From the NCBI RefSeq assembly GCF_020091585.1, contig NZ_CP083582.1:4412536-4476535 (forward strand): a stretch of 64,000 nt of DNA. Reading direction: 5' to 3'. This DNA comes from Kovacikia minuta CCNUW1 (lineage in GTDB: Bacteria; Cyanobacteriota; Cyanobacteriia; Leptolyngbyales; Leptolyngbyaceae). Position numbers and translations under genes: made by a program. Below are positions 7,585 to 16,472 of this stretch, in pieces (position 1 is the first letter of the stretch; each line of letters opens with the position of its first letter). The notes under the pieces were generated by a model, which had not been told where the DNA came from, made no database searches, and was given only the letters and a program-made list of their open reading frames with translations.

Positions 7585-8538
7585 CTATTTCCAGTTACGG
7601 CTGACTTGTTCCAGATGTTCCACTTCTGCCTGGGTCAAATTCCAACCCAGCGCGCCCGCATTTTGTTTTGCCTGGTCTGCTGTTTTTGCCCCAGGAATGG
7701 GAATCACACTACCCTGGGCAATGAGCCAATTAAGGGCTACCTGGGCAGGGGTGCGTTGGTATTTGTCCCCAATCTGACGCAGGGCATTAATTACAGGTGC
7801 AATTTTTTGTAAACCACGAGCACTAAAGCGGGGATCAATCCGCCGTGCCCCCTGAAGCGAAGGGGTGGAATCCGCAGTATACTTGCCAGTCAGCAACCCC
7901 TGTGCCAGCGGACTGTAGGCCAGCAGCGTCACGCCCAATTCACGGGCAGCATCCAGAATTCCCTTGGTTTCAATTTGACGCGTTAATAAGGAATAGCGAA
8001 CCTGGTTCACAGCAAGAGGGATTCCTCTGGCTGCCAGAAATTTATGTGCCTGCCGCATTTGCTCTGCGGAATAGTTACTGACCCCTACCGTCTCAATTCT
8101 GCCTTTTTCTACCTCGTCTGCCAGGGCATTCATTAAGGTTTGTCGCCCGATCAAAAAGTCTAAGGGCCAGTGAACCTGGTAAAGGGCAACTTTGTTGACC
8201 TGCAAACGGTTGAGGCTATCGGTTAGTGCATCTGAAACGGCCTGGGCTGAAAATCGCCAGGGGTAGGGAAAATACTTGGTGGCAATTTGGACGGGACGAT
8301 CGATTTCTTTCATAAACTGTCCCAGTAGCCTTTCGGATTCTCCGGGACCATAAATTTCAGCTGTGTCGAAGAAGTTGATGCCAGCATCTACAGATGCCCG
8401 GAAAGCTTCCCTAACCTGAGCAGCCCCGTAATCTTTGCCGTAGCTCCAGAACAATTTGTCTCCCCAAGCCCAGGTGCCAATGCCCAGGGGAGAAACTTTG
8501 GGGCCATTGGGTCCAAGTGCGATCGTGTCCACAACCAT
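7585..8538 (-). CDS. aldo/keto reductase
   Basis: A 317-residue NADPH-dependent aldo/keto reductase with the standard (beta/alpha)8 barrel layout. The catalytic tetrad is visible: Asp and Tyr in F-F-D-T-A-E-I-Y-G-P-G, Lys in Q-I-A-T-K-Y-F, and His in L-Y-Q-V-H-W-P-L-D. Later motifs include V-G-V-S-N-Y-S, L-L-A-Y-S-P-L-A-Q-G-L-L-T-G-K and the cofactor-binding end V-I-P-I-P-G-A-K. It resembles the plant-type/'YajO-like' AKRs common in cyanobacteria. The substrate cannot be named. It is a single gene flanked by repeats and divergent from the PucC-like gene. Confidence 0.92.
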   Translation of the reverse strand: MVVDTIALGPNGPKVSPLGIGTWAWGDKLFWSYGKDYGAAQVREAFRASVDAGINFFDTAEIYGPGESERLLGQFMKEIDRPVQIATKYFPYPWRFSAQAVSDALTDSLNRLQVNKVALYQVHWPLDFLIGRQTLMNALADEVEKGRIETVGVSNYSAEQMRQAHKFLAARGIPLAVNQVRYSLLTRQIETKGILDAARELGVTLLAYSPLAQGLLTGKYTADSTPSLQGARRIDPRFSARGLQKIAPVINALRQIGDKYQRTPAQVALNWLIAQGSVIPIPGAKTADQAKQNAGALGWNLTQAEVEHLEQVSRNWK

Positions 8539-8877
8539 AAGTGAAACAAGCTAACTTTACAGATTTTAATATCTTCAATTTTAACGTCAGGCAGAGAGAC
8601 GCAAAGCTTTATTCTGGTATGGCAGTCCCCAATCAGTTGTGAACGAGGCTTAAGCATTGAGCGGTCAGCAGTTGCGATCAACTTTTTGTTGATAGATCTG
8701 CTGCTATTTATGTTATGGCGTCCTAAATCCTTGAAAAGCCTTGCTAATGGCGATTCTGCCCTACCACCTACCACCTGCAACCTGCCACCTGCTATAAATT
8801 GTAGATTGCAGGTTGCAGGTGGCAGAAGCCCTTTCAGATAGGCCTTTCAGAAAATCATTTACCCTAGACGTAACGTT
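8539..8877. repeat. divergent promoter region with ACCACCT/GCAACCTGCC hairpin
   Basis: This 339-base gap separates divergent genes and should hold both promoters. From 8760 to about 8826, heptamers such as TACCACC and CTGCAAC are followed by their inverted copy, so that GCAACCTGCCACCTGC can pair with a later GCAGGTTGCAGGTGGC around a loop containing TATAAATTGTAGA. A long imperfect hairpin is expected in RNA. No gene is supported here. Confidence 0.65.
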
Positions 8878-10305
8878 ATGGAAACGAGTCACTTTTCTGA
8901 TTCTCCCGTCGAACCAACCGCCGTCCTACCACGCATTAATCTTTTCACAATGCTGCGGTTGGGACTGTTTCAGTTGGGGCTGGGGATGATGTCAGTTCTC
9001 TTGTTTGGGCTGCTGAACCGGGTTTTGATCAAGGAACTGGGGGTGCCTGCCACGATCGCCAGTGTCGTGCTGGCAATTACCCTCCTGGTGTCACCGGCAC
9101 GGGTCTGGTTTGGGCAATTGTCAGATACCCGACCGTTATGGAAACTGCATCGTACCGGATATGTTCTGGTTGGCGTTGTGGCTTTAGCCGTGCTTGCATT
9201 CCTCGCTGTCCAGGTTATGTGGCAGGTGGGCATCAGTTTGCAAACGAATGGCTGGAACTCATTGACCTACGCCTGGACTGCCTTACTCGCAACCACGTTT
9301 GGGCTGTATGGAATTGCGGTCAGTGCTTGTTCAACTCCTTTTGCGACACTGCTGGTTGATGTTACCGAAGAGGAAGACCGCTCCAAAATCGTTGGGGTGG
9401 ACTGGGCAATGCTAATTGGCGGAACTATCATTGGCGGCATCACGATCGGGGTGATGCTAAAAAGGTTGGGAACTGACCCCTCCCTAGACCTATTACGGAG
9501 CAGTATCAATCAATTGTTTTTGATTTTGCCTGCGATCGTCGTTGTGCTGGCATTGGCTGCAACCTGGGGCGTCGAGAAAAAATATTCTCGCTATGCTCGC
9601 CGATCGCGCTTTGCTGACCTGAGTGAACGAATCACCCTGAGACGGGCATGGAACATTCTCACCGCCAGTCGGCAGACCCGTTTTTTCTTTACCTTTCTGC
9701 TGGCAATGACCCTGGGACTGTTTCTTCAAGACGCGGTTCTCGAACCTTACGGCGGTCAGGTATTTAAGATGCCCGCTGGCGCAACCGCCACCCTAAACGC
9801 CTTTTGGGGAACGGGCACCTTGATTGGGATTATTGGCGCAGGGTTTGCCCTGGCTCCCCGCATTGGCAAACGCCAGACTGCCAGGATTGGCTGCCAGGGA
9901 GTGGTCCTCTCACTGATTTTGGTGATTGCTGCTGGTTTCACCCAAAATCCCCAATTTCTTCAACTGACCCTGCTAATTTTTGGATTGGCGGCAGGTATCA
10001 CCACCACTGGGGCAATTACCCTGATGATGGATTTGACCGCTGCCGAAACCGCAGGCACCTTTATTGGGGCGTGGGGCTTAGCCCAGGCGATTTCCCGTGG
10101 TTTGGCAACCATCATCGGCGGAACAACCCTGGATCTGGGCAAAAGATTAACATCCGAACTGGTAATTGCCTATGGTCTGGTGTTTGCGCTTCAGGCAATT
10201 TGTATGATGGTGGCAATTAGTCTACTCACGCGTGTAAATGTTCAGGAATTTCAGACGACGGCAAAGGAAGCGATCGCATCGGTGATTGCGGGCGATCGCG
10301 ACTAA
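8878..10305 (+). CDS. BCD/PucC family MFS transporter
   Basis: A 475-residue integral membrane protein with about twelve hydrophobic segments. The opening L-R-L-G-L-F-Q-L-G-L-G-M-M-S-V-L-L and the later V-S-P-A-R-V-W-F-G-Q-L-S-D mark the BCD (bacteriochlorophyll delivery)/PucC branch of the major facilitator superfamily. In phototrophic bacteria this family is linked to assembly of light-harvesting complexes or handling of (bacterio)chlorophyll; cyanobacteria carry several paralogues whose roles are not defined. The R-P-L-W-K-L-H-R loop after the second helix pair and E-E-E-D-R-S-K-I-V-G-V-D-W-A-M-L near the middle also match the family. The next gene, an inositol-phosphatase-like enzyme, is 117 bases downstream. 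Confidence 0.88.
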   Translation: METSHFSDSPVEPTAVLPRINLFTMLRLGLFQLGLGMMSVLLFGLLNRVLIKELGVPATIASVVLAITLLVSPARVWFGQLSDTRPLWKLHRTGYVLVGVVALAVLAFLAVQVMWQVGISLQTNGWNSLTYAWTALLATTFGLYGIAVSACSTPFATLLVDVTEEEDRSKIVGVDWAMLIGGTIIGGITIGVMLKRLGTDPSLDLLRSSINQLFLILPAIVVVLALAATWGVEKKYSRYARRSRFADLSERITLRRAWNILTASRQTRFFFTFLLAMTLGLFLQDAVLEPYGGQVFKMPAGATATLNAFWGTGTLIGIIGAGFALAPRIGKRQTARIGCQGVVLSLILVIAAGFTQNPQFLQLTLLIFGLAAGITTTGAITLMMDLTAAETAGTFIGAWGLAQAISRGLATIIGGTTLDLGKRLTSELVIAYGLVFALQAICMMVAISLLTRVNVQEFQTTAKEAIASVIAGDRD

Positions 10306-10422
10306 GTCAGTAGGAGTTAGGGAAAGGAGAAGGGATAAAGGATGAAGGATAAAACATTCTATTAACCCCTCCTCTCCTTCACCTTCCCTACTCCCTACTC
10401 CCCACCCCCACTCCCTACTCCC
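10306..10422. repeat. CCCTACTC-type tandem repeats
   Basis: The short spacer consists largely of GGATAAAGGATGAAGGAT and CTCCCTACTCCCCAC-like repeats running up to the ATG of the next gene. No terminator is visible. Confidence 0.7.
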
Positions 10423-11229
10423 ATGAACTGGACCCAAATCCTTAATTTCGCTGAAACCACGACTCATCGTGTTGGAGAGCAACTGCTGAAAGACTTCGGG
10501 CACGTCCAAGCCGCTGAGAAGTCGGATGGGAGTCTGGTGACTCAAGCCGATCGCTGGGCGGATGAGGAACTACGTGGGGCGATCGCCCGAACTTTTCCCG
10601 AATATGGGGTGTTGAGCGAAGAAGTGGAACACATCTTCCCGCCAAACGAGTGGTGTTGGGTTATTGACCCGCTTGACGGCACCACCAACTTTGCCAGGGG
10701 GCTACCTATCTGGGGAATTTCCCTGGGATTACTGTACCGCGGCACTCCCGTCTTTGGCTATGTGCACCTACCTCCCCTGAGGCAATCCTTTCATGGCTAC
10801 TGGTATGGCAACTCTGGGCTAGAGGGACCCACCGGAGCATTCCTTAACCATCGTCCGATTCACACCAGTCCTGACGATATCTCGCCTAACCACTTCTTCA
10901 ACCTTTGTGCCCGCAGCACCTCCGTTCTGAAAAACCCCTTCCCCGCCAAAATTCGGATGCTGGGAGTTGCCACCTATAACCTGCTTACCGTTGCCGCCGG
11001 AGCCACCTTGGGTGGAGTCGAAGCAACTCCCAAAATCTGGGATATCGCCGCTGTTTGGGCGATCGTTCAGGCAGCAGGTGGGGTCTGGACTCCTCTAGAA
11101 CCCAACCCCATCTTTCCGCTTCAAGTGGGGAAAGATTATGGCGATCGACCCTACCCCACCCTGGTTGTAAGCCGTCCCGAATTTGTGCCGATTTTTCGCC
11201 CATTGGTAGAAGGAGTTGTGGAGAGATGA
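10423..11229 (+). CDS. inositol monophosphatase family protein
   Basis: A 268-residue member of the Mg-dependent, lithium-sensitive sugar-phosphatase superfamily. The metal-binding motifs are present: E-E in V-L-S-E-E-V-E, the signature W-V-I-D-P-L-D-G-T-T-N-F at about residues 84-95, and W-D-I-A-A-V-W-A-I-V-Q-A-A-G-G near the C-terminus. Family members dephosphorylate inositol-1-phosphate, histidinol phosphate, PAP or fructose-1,6-bisphosphate; the exact substrate cannot be read here. Length is normal for the family. Repeat-rich DNA lies on both sides. Confidence 0.9.
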   Translation: MNWTQILNFAETTTHRVGEQLLKDFGHVQAAEKSDGSLVTQADRWADEELRGAIARTFPEYGVLSEEVEHIFPPNEWCWVIDPLDGTTNFARGLPIWGISLGLLYRGTPVFGYVHLPPLRQSFHGYWYGNSGLEGPTGAFLNHRPIHTSPDDISPNHFFNLCARSTSVLKNPFPAKIRMLGVATYNLLTVAAGATLGGVEATPKIWDIAAVWAIVQAAGGVWTPLEPNPIFPLQVGKDYGDRPYPTLVVSRPEFVPIFRPLVEGVVER

Positions 11230-11464
11230 GGGGGAGGAGATGGGGGAGATAGGGGAGATGGGGGAAAGCGGGAGGGAAGGGTAGTTTTTATCCTTTATCT
11301 CTTATCCTTTATCCTTCATCTGCCACCTACCACCTTCCCGTAAAATGCTAATCGGGGAAAACACGAAGGAAAAGCTTGAGGATGAAGTCTCAAAATAAAT
11401 TTTCATCCCTCATCCCTCATCCCTCATCCCTCCCTATACCCTCACTCGTTTTTGGAGAACTGTT
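11230..11464. repeat. purine-rich and CATCCCT tandem repeats upstream of ppa
   Basis: GAGATGGGGGA-like repeats (11230-11280) are followed by TTTATCCTTCATC and CATCCCT units (11282-11330 and 11403-11435). A 70-base unique stretch between them may hold the ppa promoter. Confidence 0.6.
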
Positions 11465-11983
11465 GTGGATCTTTCCCGTATTCCTGCCCAACCCAAGCCC
11501 GGTTTGATTAATGTCCTGATTGAGATTCCCGCCGGGAGTAAGAATAAATATGAGTTCGATAAAGATCTGAACGCTTTTGCCCTCGATCGCGTGCTCTATT
11601 CCTCGGTTCAGTATCCCTATGACTACGGATTTGTGCCCAACACCCTGGCAGATGATGGTGATCCACTGGATGGGATGGTACTGATTGATCAGCCCACCTT
11701 CCCAGGCTGTGTCATTGCAGCACGCCCAATTGGAATGCTGGAGATGATTGATGGCGGAGATCGCGACGAAAAGATTCTTTGCGTTCCCGCCAAAGACCCC
11801 CGTTACGCCCAGGTTAAGTCCCTTTCTGATATTGCCTCCCATCGTTTAGATGAAATTGCCGAGTTCTTCAAGACTTACAAAAATCTCGAAAAGAAAGTAA
11901 CTGAAATTCTCGGTTGGAAAGATACTGAGCACGTTTTGCCGCTGGTTGAGCAATGCATTAAAGCAGGGAGTGCTAAAGCTTGA
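11465..11983 (+). CDS. ppa: inorganic pyrophosphatase (soluble, type I)
   Basis: A 172-residue soluble inorganic pyrophosphatase, which hydrolyses PPi to two phosphates and pulls biosynthetic reactions forward. Conserved elements are [15 protein letters not shown], the metal-binding [10 protein letters not shown] at about residues 62-71, and the later D-P-R-Y with K-D. The start is a GTG at 11465, which gives the expected N-terminus (M-D-L-S-R-I-P-A-Q); no ATG gives a better one. It stands alone between unrelated genes. Confidence 0.95.
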   Translation: MDLSRIPAQPKPGLINVLIEIPAGSKNKYEFDKDLNAFALDRVLYSSVQYPYDYGFVPNTLADDGDPLDGMVLIDQPTFPGCVIAARPIGMLEMIDGGDRDEKILCVPAKDPRYAQVKSLSDIASHRLDEIAEFFKTYKNLEKKVTEILGWKDTEHVLPLVEQCIKAGSAKA

Positions 11984-12086
11984 GTTTTAGCTAGAAAACA
12001 GAATCCAGAAGCCAGGAACCAGAATTCAGAAGCATGTGTCTTCTCCTGGCTTCTGACTCCTGACTCCTAATTCCCAGTTCCTGCCT

Positions 12087-12470
12087 ATGCAAATAGACCG
12101 CATCGACCATCTTGTGCTTACGGTTGCTGATATTGAAGCGACCTGTCGGTTTTATTCGCAGGTGTTAGGAATGGAGATTGTCACCTTTGGAGAAGGGCGT
12201 AAGGCGCTTAAATTTGGACAGCAGAAGATTAACCTCCATCCCGTTGAGGGTGCATTTGAACCGAAGGCATTCAGACCAACGGTTGGTTCTACAGATCTTT
12301 GTATGATTGTGCAAACAAACCTGGAAGATGTGATGCGTCATCTTGCGATACAAGGAGTGGTAATTATCGCAGGTCCAGTCATACGGACAGGGGCAATGGG
12401 CGAGATAGAATCGATATATATCAGAGATCCAGACCAAAATTTGTTAGAAATCTCTACTTACCTAAACTGA
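12087..12470 (+). CDS. VOC superfamily (glyoxalase/dioxygenase-fold) protein
   Basis: A 127-residue single VOC-fold protein. It opens with R-I-D-H-L-V-L-T-V-A-D-I-E, contains C-R-F-Y-S-Q-V-L-G-M-E and ends with I-R-D-P-D-Q-N-L-L-E-I-S, so both metal-ligand regions (His near the start, Glu near the end) are present. Members include glyoxalase I, fosfomycin-resistance enzymes and dioxygenases. Which reaction this one performs is not evident. It is 103 bases after ppa, without signs of an operon. Confidence 0.87.
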   Translation: MQIDRIDHLVLTVADIEATCRFYSQVLGMEIVTFGEGRKALKFGQQKINLHPVEGAFEPKAFRPTVGSTDLCMIVQTNLEDVMRHLAIQGVVIIAGPVIRTGAMGEIESIYIRDPDQNLLEISTYLN

Positions 12471-12840
12471 AACCATCTCTGATAAACCCATTTTTAAATA
12501 AAGGAATTGGCTGCTCAAATTTGGCTCAGACTTCCCTACTTCCCTTACCCAAAGATCTTTAGTCTCTATGGCAGAATAATCTGTTTGGAATTGAGCTATT
12601 CCTGGAAACCAGTCATCTCCATACTTAATGGATCAATCCAAAATGAGTGACTTTCTCTACGTCTACCGATAAATTTGTATAAAAGGATTTTTCTCGAATT
12701 TGCTCCAAATTGAAAAGTATTCCTGACTACGGACTGTGAATTTGGTATACACAATTTAGGTACCCTATCCGGTTTTTCCTTTAGTTTGTCATTCGAATGC
12801 CAAGTTTTGGCTTTTCTTGCTCTCAGAGCAGACTCTAACT
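12471..12840. other. intergenic region upstream of panD
   Basis: About 370 bases of AT-rich sequence with no supported gene. No strong terminator hairpin is seen after the VOC gene. The panD promoter should lie here. A TATAAAAGG-like stretch at about 12676-12685 could be a -10 region. Confidence 0.4.
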
Positions 12841-13248
12841 ATGCAGCGGACGCTTCTTCTCGCAAAAATTCATAATTGCACGTTGACTGCTGCCAACCTG
12901 AACTATGTGGGTAGCATAAGTATTGATGAGACGATATTGAATGCAGCGGGAATACTTCCTTATGAGCAGGTACAGGTTGTTAATGTTGCTAATGGTCAAC
13001 GCTTGATTACCTATGCAATTGTGGCTTCTGCTGGGTCAGGAGCAATTGAGCTAAATGGGGCGGCTGCCCGCCTGGGGGTGCCAGGCGATCGCTTAATTAT
13101 CATGACCTATGCCCAACTTACATCTGAGGAACTAAAAACGCATTCTCCAAGGGTTGTCCTGGTGGATAACCAAAATCGTCTGATTGAAGTCCGACAGTAC
13201 AAAGACCTGTTAGAAGAAGTGAACCTGAGCAACAATGTCAAACCTTGA
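12841..13248 (+). CDS. panD: aspartate 1-decarboxylase
   Basis: PanD converts L-aspartate to beta-alanine for pantothenate and coenzyme A synthesis, using a pyruvoyl group made by self-cleavage. The cleavage site G-S is at residues 24-25 (Y-V-G-S-I-S-I-D), exactly where the family has it, if translation starts at the ATG at 12841. A longer frame with a TTG start at 12817 adds only an unconserved L-S-E-Q-T-L-T. Further motifs are [12 protein letters not shown] and [14 protein letters not shown]. The 135-residue length is typical. The last 14 bases overlap the next gene. Confidence 0.94.
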   Translation: MQRTLLLAKIHNCTLTAANLNYVGSISIDETILNAAGILPYEQVQVVNVANGQRLITYAIVASAGSGAIELNGAAARLGVPGDRLIIMTYAQLTSEELKTHSPRVVLVDNQNRLIEVRQYKDLLEEVNLSNNVKP

Positions 13249-14140
13249 CCCATCTCTAACCAATAACCAGTCTGAGAGTGGAAAAGCCGAGGAGAGAAGC
13301 CACTCTCCAGATTTTGTGGTGCAGTTTTGGGGAGTACGTGGGAGCATTCCAGCCCCTGGACCAGAAACGGTTCGCTATGGAGGAAATACTTCCTGTGTAG
13401 AAATTAGGGTGGCTGGGAAACGGCTTATTTTTGATGGCGGCACAGGGTTGCGGGTGCTGGGTAAGACCTTGCTCAATCAGATGCCGATCGAGGCATACCT
13501 ATTCTTTTCTCATTCCCACTGGGATCATATCCAGGGGTTTCCCTTTTTTCTGCCCGCCTTTATCAAGGGAAACTGCTTTCACATCTACGGCGCGATCGCA
13601 CCGAACGGAGCCACGATGAAACAACGGCTCAGTGACCAGATGCTTCATCCCAATTTCCCGGTGCCCATCCAGGTGATGCAATCTGACCTTAAATTTTATG
13701 ACCTGTTTCCAGGAGATGTGATGCAGCTTGACGACATTACCATCGAAACGGGACCCCTCAACCATCCAAATACCGCGATGGGCTATCGGATCACCTGGCA
13801 GGGTCGCACGGTTGTTTATGCAACCGATACGGAGCATTTTTCCGATCGCCTGGATGAAAATCTGCTCCACCTTGCCCGCGATGCCAACGTTCTGATCTAT
13901 GACGCCTGCTATACCGACGAAGAATATTATGACCCGGCCACACCCAAAGTTGGCTGGGGTCATTCTACCTGGCAGGAGGGCGTTAAGCTAGCAAAAGCCG
14001 CAGGGGTCAAAAAAGCCGTAATCTTCCACCATGATCCCAACCATACGGATGTTTTCCTGGATGATGTAGAAGCCCAGGTTCAATCTGTTTTTCCCAACAG
14101 CATTCTGGCAAGGGAAGGGATGATTTTACCAGTGGTCTAA
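13235..14140 (+). CDS. MBL-fold metal-dependent hydrolase
   Basis: A 301-residue metallo-beta-lactamase-fold protein. It begins its domain with [15 protein letters not shown], has G-G-N-T-S-C and F-D-G-G-T-G-L-R, and carries the metal-binding motif S-H-S-H-W-D-H at about residues 91-97 (H-x-H-x-D-H). Later ligands are in A-T-D-T-E-H and F-H-H-D-P. This arrangement is typical of MBL proteins related to class II cAMP phosphodiesterases and PhnP/RNase Z-like hydrolases. The substrate is unknown. The start overlaps panD by 14 bases, so translation is probably coupled. Confidence 0.88.
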   Translation: MSNLDPSLTNNQSESGKAEERSHSPDFVVQFWGVRGSIPAPGPETVRYGGNTSCVEIRVAGKRLIFDGGTGLRVLGKTLLNQMPIEAYLFFSHSHWDHIQGFPFFLPAFIKGNCFHIYGAIAPNGATMKQRLSDQMLHPNFPVPIQVMQSDLKFYDLFPGDVMQLDDITIETGPLNHPNTAMGYRITWQGRTVVYATDTEHFSDRLDENLLHLARDANVLIYDACYTDEEYYDPATPKVGWGHSTWQEGVKLAKAAGVKKAVIFHHDPNHTDVFLDDVEAQVQSVFPNSILAREGMILPVV

Positions 14141-14215
14141 CCAAGAAATGAGGGATGGGGGATGGGGGATGAGGGGTTTTGTAAGTTTTGAGTTTTGAAC
14201 TCTCCGTACCCTGAA

Positions 14216-14250
14216 CCCTACCACCTACCACCTACCACCTACCACCTATT
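14216..14250. repeat. ACCACCT heptamer tandem repeat
   Basis: About four to five perfect copies of CTACCAC/ACCACCT lie between the converging MBL gene and the ABC ATPase gene. They end a few bases before the ATPase stop codon. Confidence 0.85.
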
Positions 14251-14253
14251 TCC

Positions 14254-14925
14254 CTACGCCACAATTAGCCCATCTTTGACGTGAATCGTGCGGTGGGTTT
14301 GAGCTGCAATATCCGGTTCATGGGTGACAATTACGATCGTGATGCCCTGTTGATTCAAGTCAGTGAGGAGGTTCATTACTTCTTGCGAGGTCTGACTATC
14401 CAGTGCGCCCGTTGGTTCGTCTGCCAACACCAGGGCAGGACGGTTCACCAGGGCACGGGCGATCGCAACCCGCTGCTGTTGCCCTCCCGAAAGCTGATTG
14501 GGACGGTTAGAAAGCCGTTCTGCTAAACCAACTCTTGTCAGCGTCTCAGCGGCTCGCTTGCGCCGTTGGTGTTTTGGCACATTGGCATACACCATTGGCA
14601 GCATCACATTGTCTAGCGCAGTCGAACGAGGTAACAGATTGAACTGCTGAAACACAAAGCCGATTCGTTGATTGCGAATAAATGCCAGTTCATCGTTGTT
14701 CAGTGTCGTCAGGTTTCTGCCCTCCAGGACGTAATGACCACCGGTGGGACGATCTAGACAACCAATAATGTTCATCAACGTAGACTTACCGGAGCCAGAG
14801 ACTCCCATAATAGCGACGTACTCTCCTTCCTCGATCGCCAGGTCAATTCCCTTCAACACAGGGACATCAATATCACCCAGCCGATAGGTCTTCGTGATGT
14901 TTTCCATCCAGATCATGGTTGCCAT
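14254..14925 (-). CDS. ABC transporter ATP-binding protein (MacB/LolD type)
   Basis: A 223-residue ATPase of the MacB/LolD/DevA group. The Walker A motif is G-V-S-G-S-G-K-S-T, the Q-loop lies in V-F-Q-Q-F-N-L-L-P, the signature is L-S-G-G-Q-Q-Q-R-V, and Walker B is [12 protein letters not shown]. The short N-terminal segment with I-T-K-T-Y-R-L-G and E-Y-V-A-I-M-G is typical of ATPases that drive tripartite efflux or lipoprotein extraction. It is the last gene of an adaptor-permease-ATPase set on the minus strand. In filamentous cyanobacteria, similar DevBCA sets export glycolipids with a TolC-type outer membrane channel; the substrate here is unknown. Confidence 0.92.
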   Translation of the reverse strand: MATMIWMENITKTYRLGDIDVPVLKGIDLAIEEGEYVAIMGVSGSGKSTLMNIIGCLDRPTGGHYVLEGRNLTTLNNDELAFIRNQRIGFVFQQFNLLPRSTALDNVMLPMVYANVPKHQRRKRAAETLTRVGLAERLSNRPNQLSGGQQQRVAIARALVNRPALVLADEPTGALDSQTSQEVMNLLTDLNQQGITIVIVTHEPDIAAQTHRTIHVKDGLIVA

Positions 14926-15138
14926 AGGAGTAGGGAGTAAGGAGTAGGGAGTGGGGAGTAGGGAGTGGGGGGATGGAGAGAGATGGGGGAGATGGGGAGT
15001 TCTAAGTTTTGAGTTTTGAGGTTTGAGATTTAAGTTGAAAGTGAGGGGGGAGGGAGAAAGGGAGAGGGAGAGGGGGAAAGATAGAGTGTTAAAGGGATGG
15101 AGGGGGCTAGACCAGTTTTTTTATCCTTTATCCTTTCC
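14926..15138. repeat. GGGAGTAGGGAGT repeats between ABC genes
   Basis: The spacer between the permease and ATPase genes is made of GAGTAGGGAGTGGGG-type repeats (14929-14975) and a purine-rich GGAGAGGGAG stretch (15043-15085). It separates two genes that elsewhere are usually tightly coupled. Confidence 0.7.
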
Positions 15139-15198
15139 CTACCACCTACCACCTACCACCTACCACCTACCACCTACCACCTACCACCTACCACCTAC
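15139..15198. repeat. ACCACCT heptamer tandem repeat abutting the permease stop codon
   Basis: Roughly eight perfect ACCACCT units in a row end directly at the TAG (15195-15197, minus strand) of the permease gene. The array has therefore expanded exactly up to the coding end. Confidence 0.9.
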
Positions 15199-16464
15199 TC
15201 ACTCCTAAGCGCGGCAATTGGGTCAAGTTTGGCGGCGTTACGGGCTGGGATGACGCCAGCTAACAGCCCAATGACGAAAGAAAGCCCGAATCCAACGACG
15301 ATCGACCCAATTGAGATAACAAAGGGGAACTTGAAGGCGGTCGCTGCGACGTAGGCAAGCCCAACCCCAAAGCCGATTCCGACGGCACCCCCCACGATCG
15401 AAACTAAAACCGCTTCCGTCAGAAACTGGCTCAGAACAGTCGTGTTGGTTGCACCGATCGCCTTGCGAACACCAATTTCGCGGGTGCGTTCAACCACCGA
15501 AACGAGCATGATATTGGCGATGCCAATTCCTCCCACAATCAGGGAAATACCCGCGATCGCACTCACCATGACCGTGAATAACCCCACGATGTTGCTGAAG
15601 GCATTGATAATGTCCACCTGGTTGGTCGATTAGGAAATCGTCGGGTTGAGGTGGATAAATGTTGTGCAGAATCCGCAGCAGGTTAGTGACTTGAAATTGA
15701 GCCGCATCCAGTTGCGCTTCGTCACTGGCTTGCAACCAAAATCCACTAATTGCGATGCCATTGATGGCATTATTTCCAACAATTCGGGCAGACATGTTGG
15801 TTAGGGGAACATAAATTCGATCGTCCTGGTCCTGCCCCCCAACCGAACCCTTTGACTCCATTACCCCAATCACTGTATAGCGTTCACTCTGGACACGAAT
15901 ATTCGCACCGATCGCCTGTCCGCCTGGTCCAAACAATTCATCCCGCACGCTACTGCCTAAAACAGCAACCGGGCTGGCACTATTCAAATTATCCTGATTA
16001 AAGAATTGTCCCTCCTGGGGGTGGATATTCTTGACATCTGGGTAATTTAAATCCGTACCAATTAGGGTTGTGGAGGTATTTTGCCCTTCGTAGACTGCCT
16101 GGACCCCCCGCTGCAAGAAAGCGGTTACCCCCTTAGCAGCGGGTACCTGTTTTGCGATCGCCTGGGCTTCTTGCCAGGTCAGGGTCGAAGCCGTTCCGCC
16201 CCCCTGGCTGATACCACCGCTGCGGGCTACCCCTGCTGTTACCAGTAAAACGTTGGTACCCAAAGCCTGAATCTGCTGCTGAGTTGCCTGCTGAACGCCC
16301 TGCCCAACCGATGTAACCGTAATCACAGAGGCAATCCCAATAATTACGCCCAGCATCGTTAGGGAGGTGCGGAGTCGGTTACTCCAAAGCGCGTCCACGG
16401 ACATGTTGAGGATTTCGAGCAGAGAAACGCTGGGAGGACGAATCCGAGTAAACTGTGCCATCAA
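15195..16464 (-). pseudogene. MacB-like ABC transporter permease, frameshifted
   Basis: The gene encodes an ABC permease of the MacB/FtsX type in two overlapping frames. The first part (from 16464) has the N-terminal membrane segment L-R-T-S-L-T-M-L-G-V-I-I-G-I-A-S-V-I and a periplasmic domain with V-L-G-S-S-V-R-D-E-L-F-G. It loses its frame after D-D-F-L-I-D. The second part has D-I-I-N-A-F-S-N-I then three membrane helices with the motif R-E-I-G-V-R-K-A-I-G-A and ends in P-I-A-A-L-R-S-E. Total length is 1270 bases, one more than a multiple of three. Removing one C near 15626-15630 would give the expected 'DNQVDIINAF' and a protein of about 422 residues. It is either a real mutation or a sequence error. 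Confidence 0.88.
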
Positions 16465-16472
16465 ACTTTCTC

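Noticed and set aside
11417-11842. 141-codon minus-strand frame over ppa
   Set aside because: It is antisense to a fully conserved pyrophosphatase.
13499-13963. 154-codon minus-strand frame over the MBL gene
   Set aside because: Antisense shadow; the + strand has the intact H-x-H-x-D-H motif.
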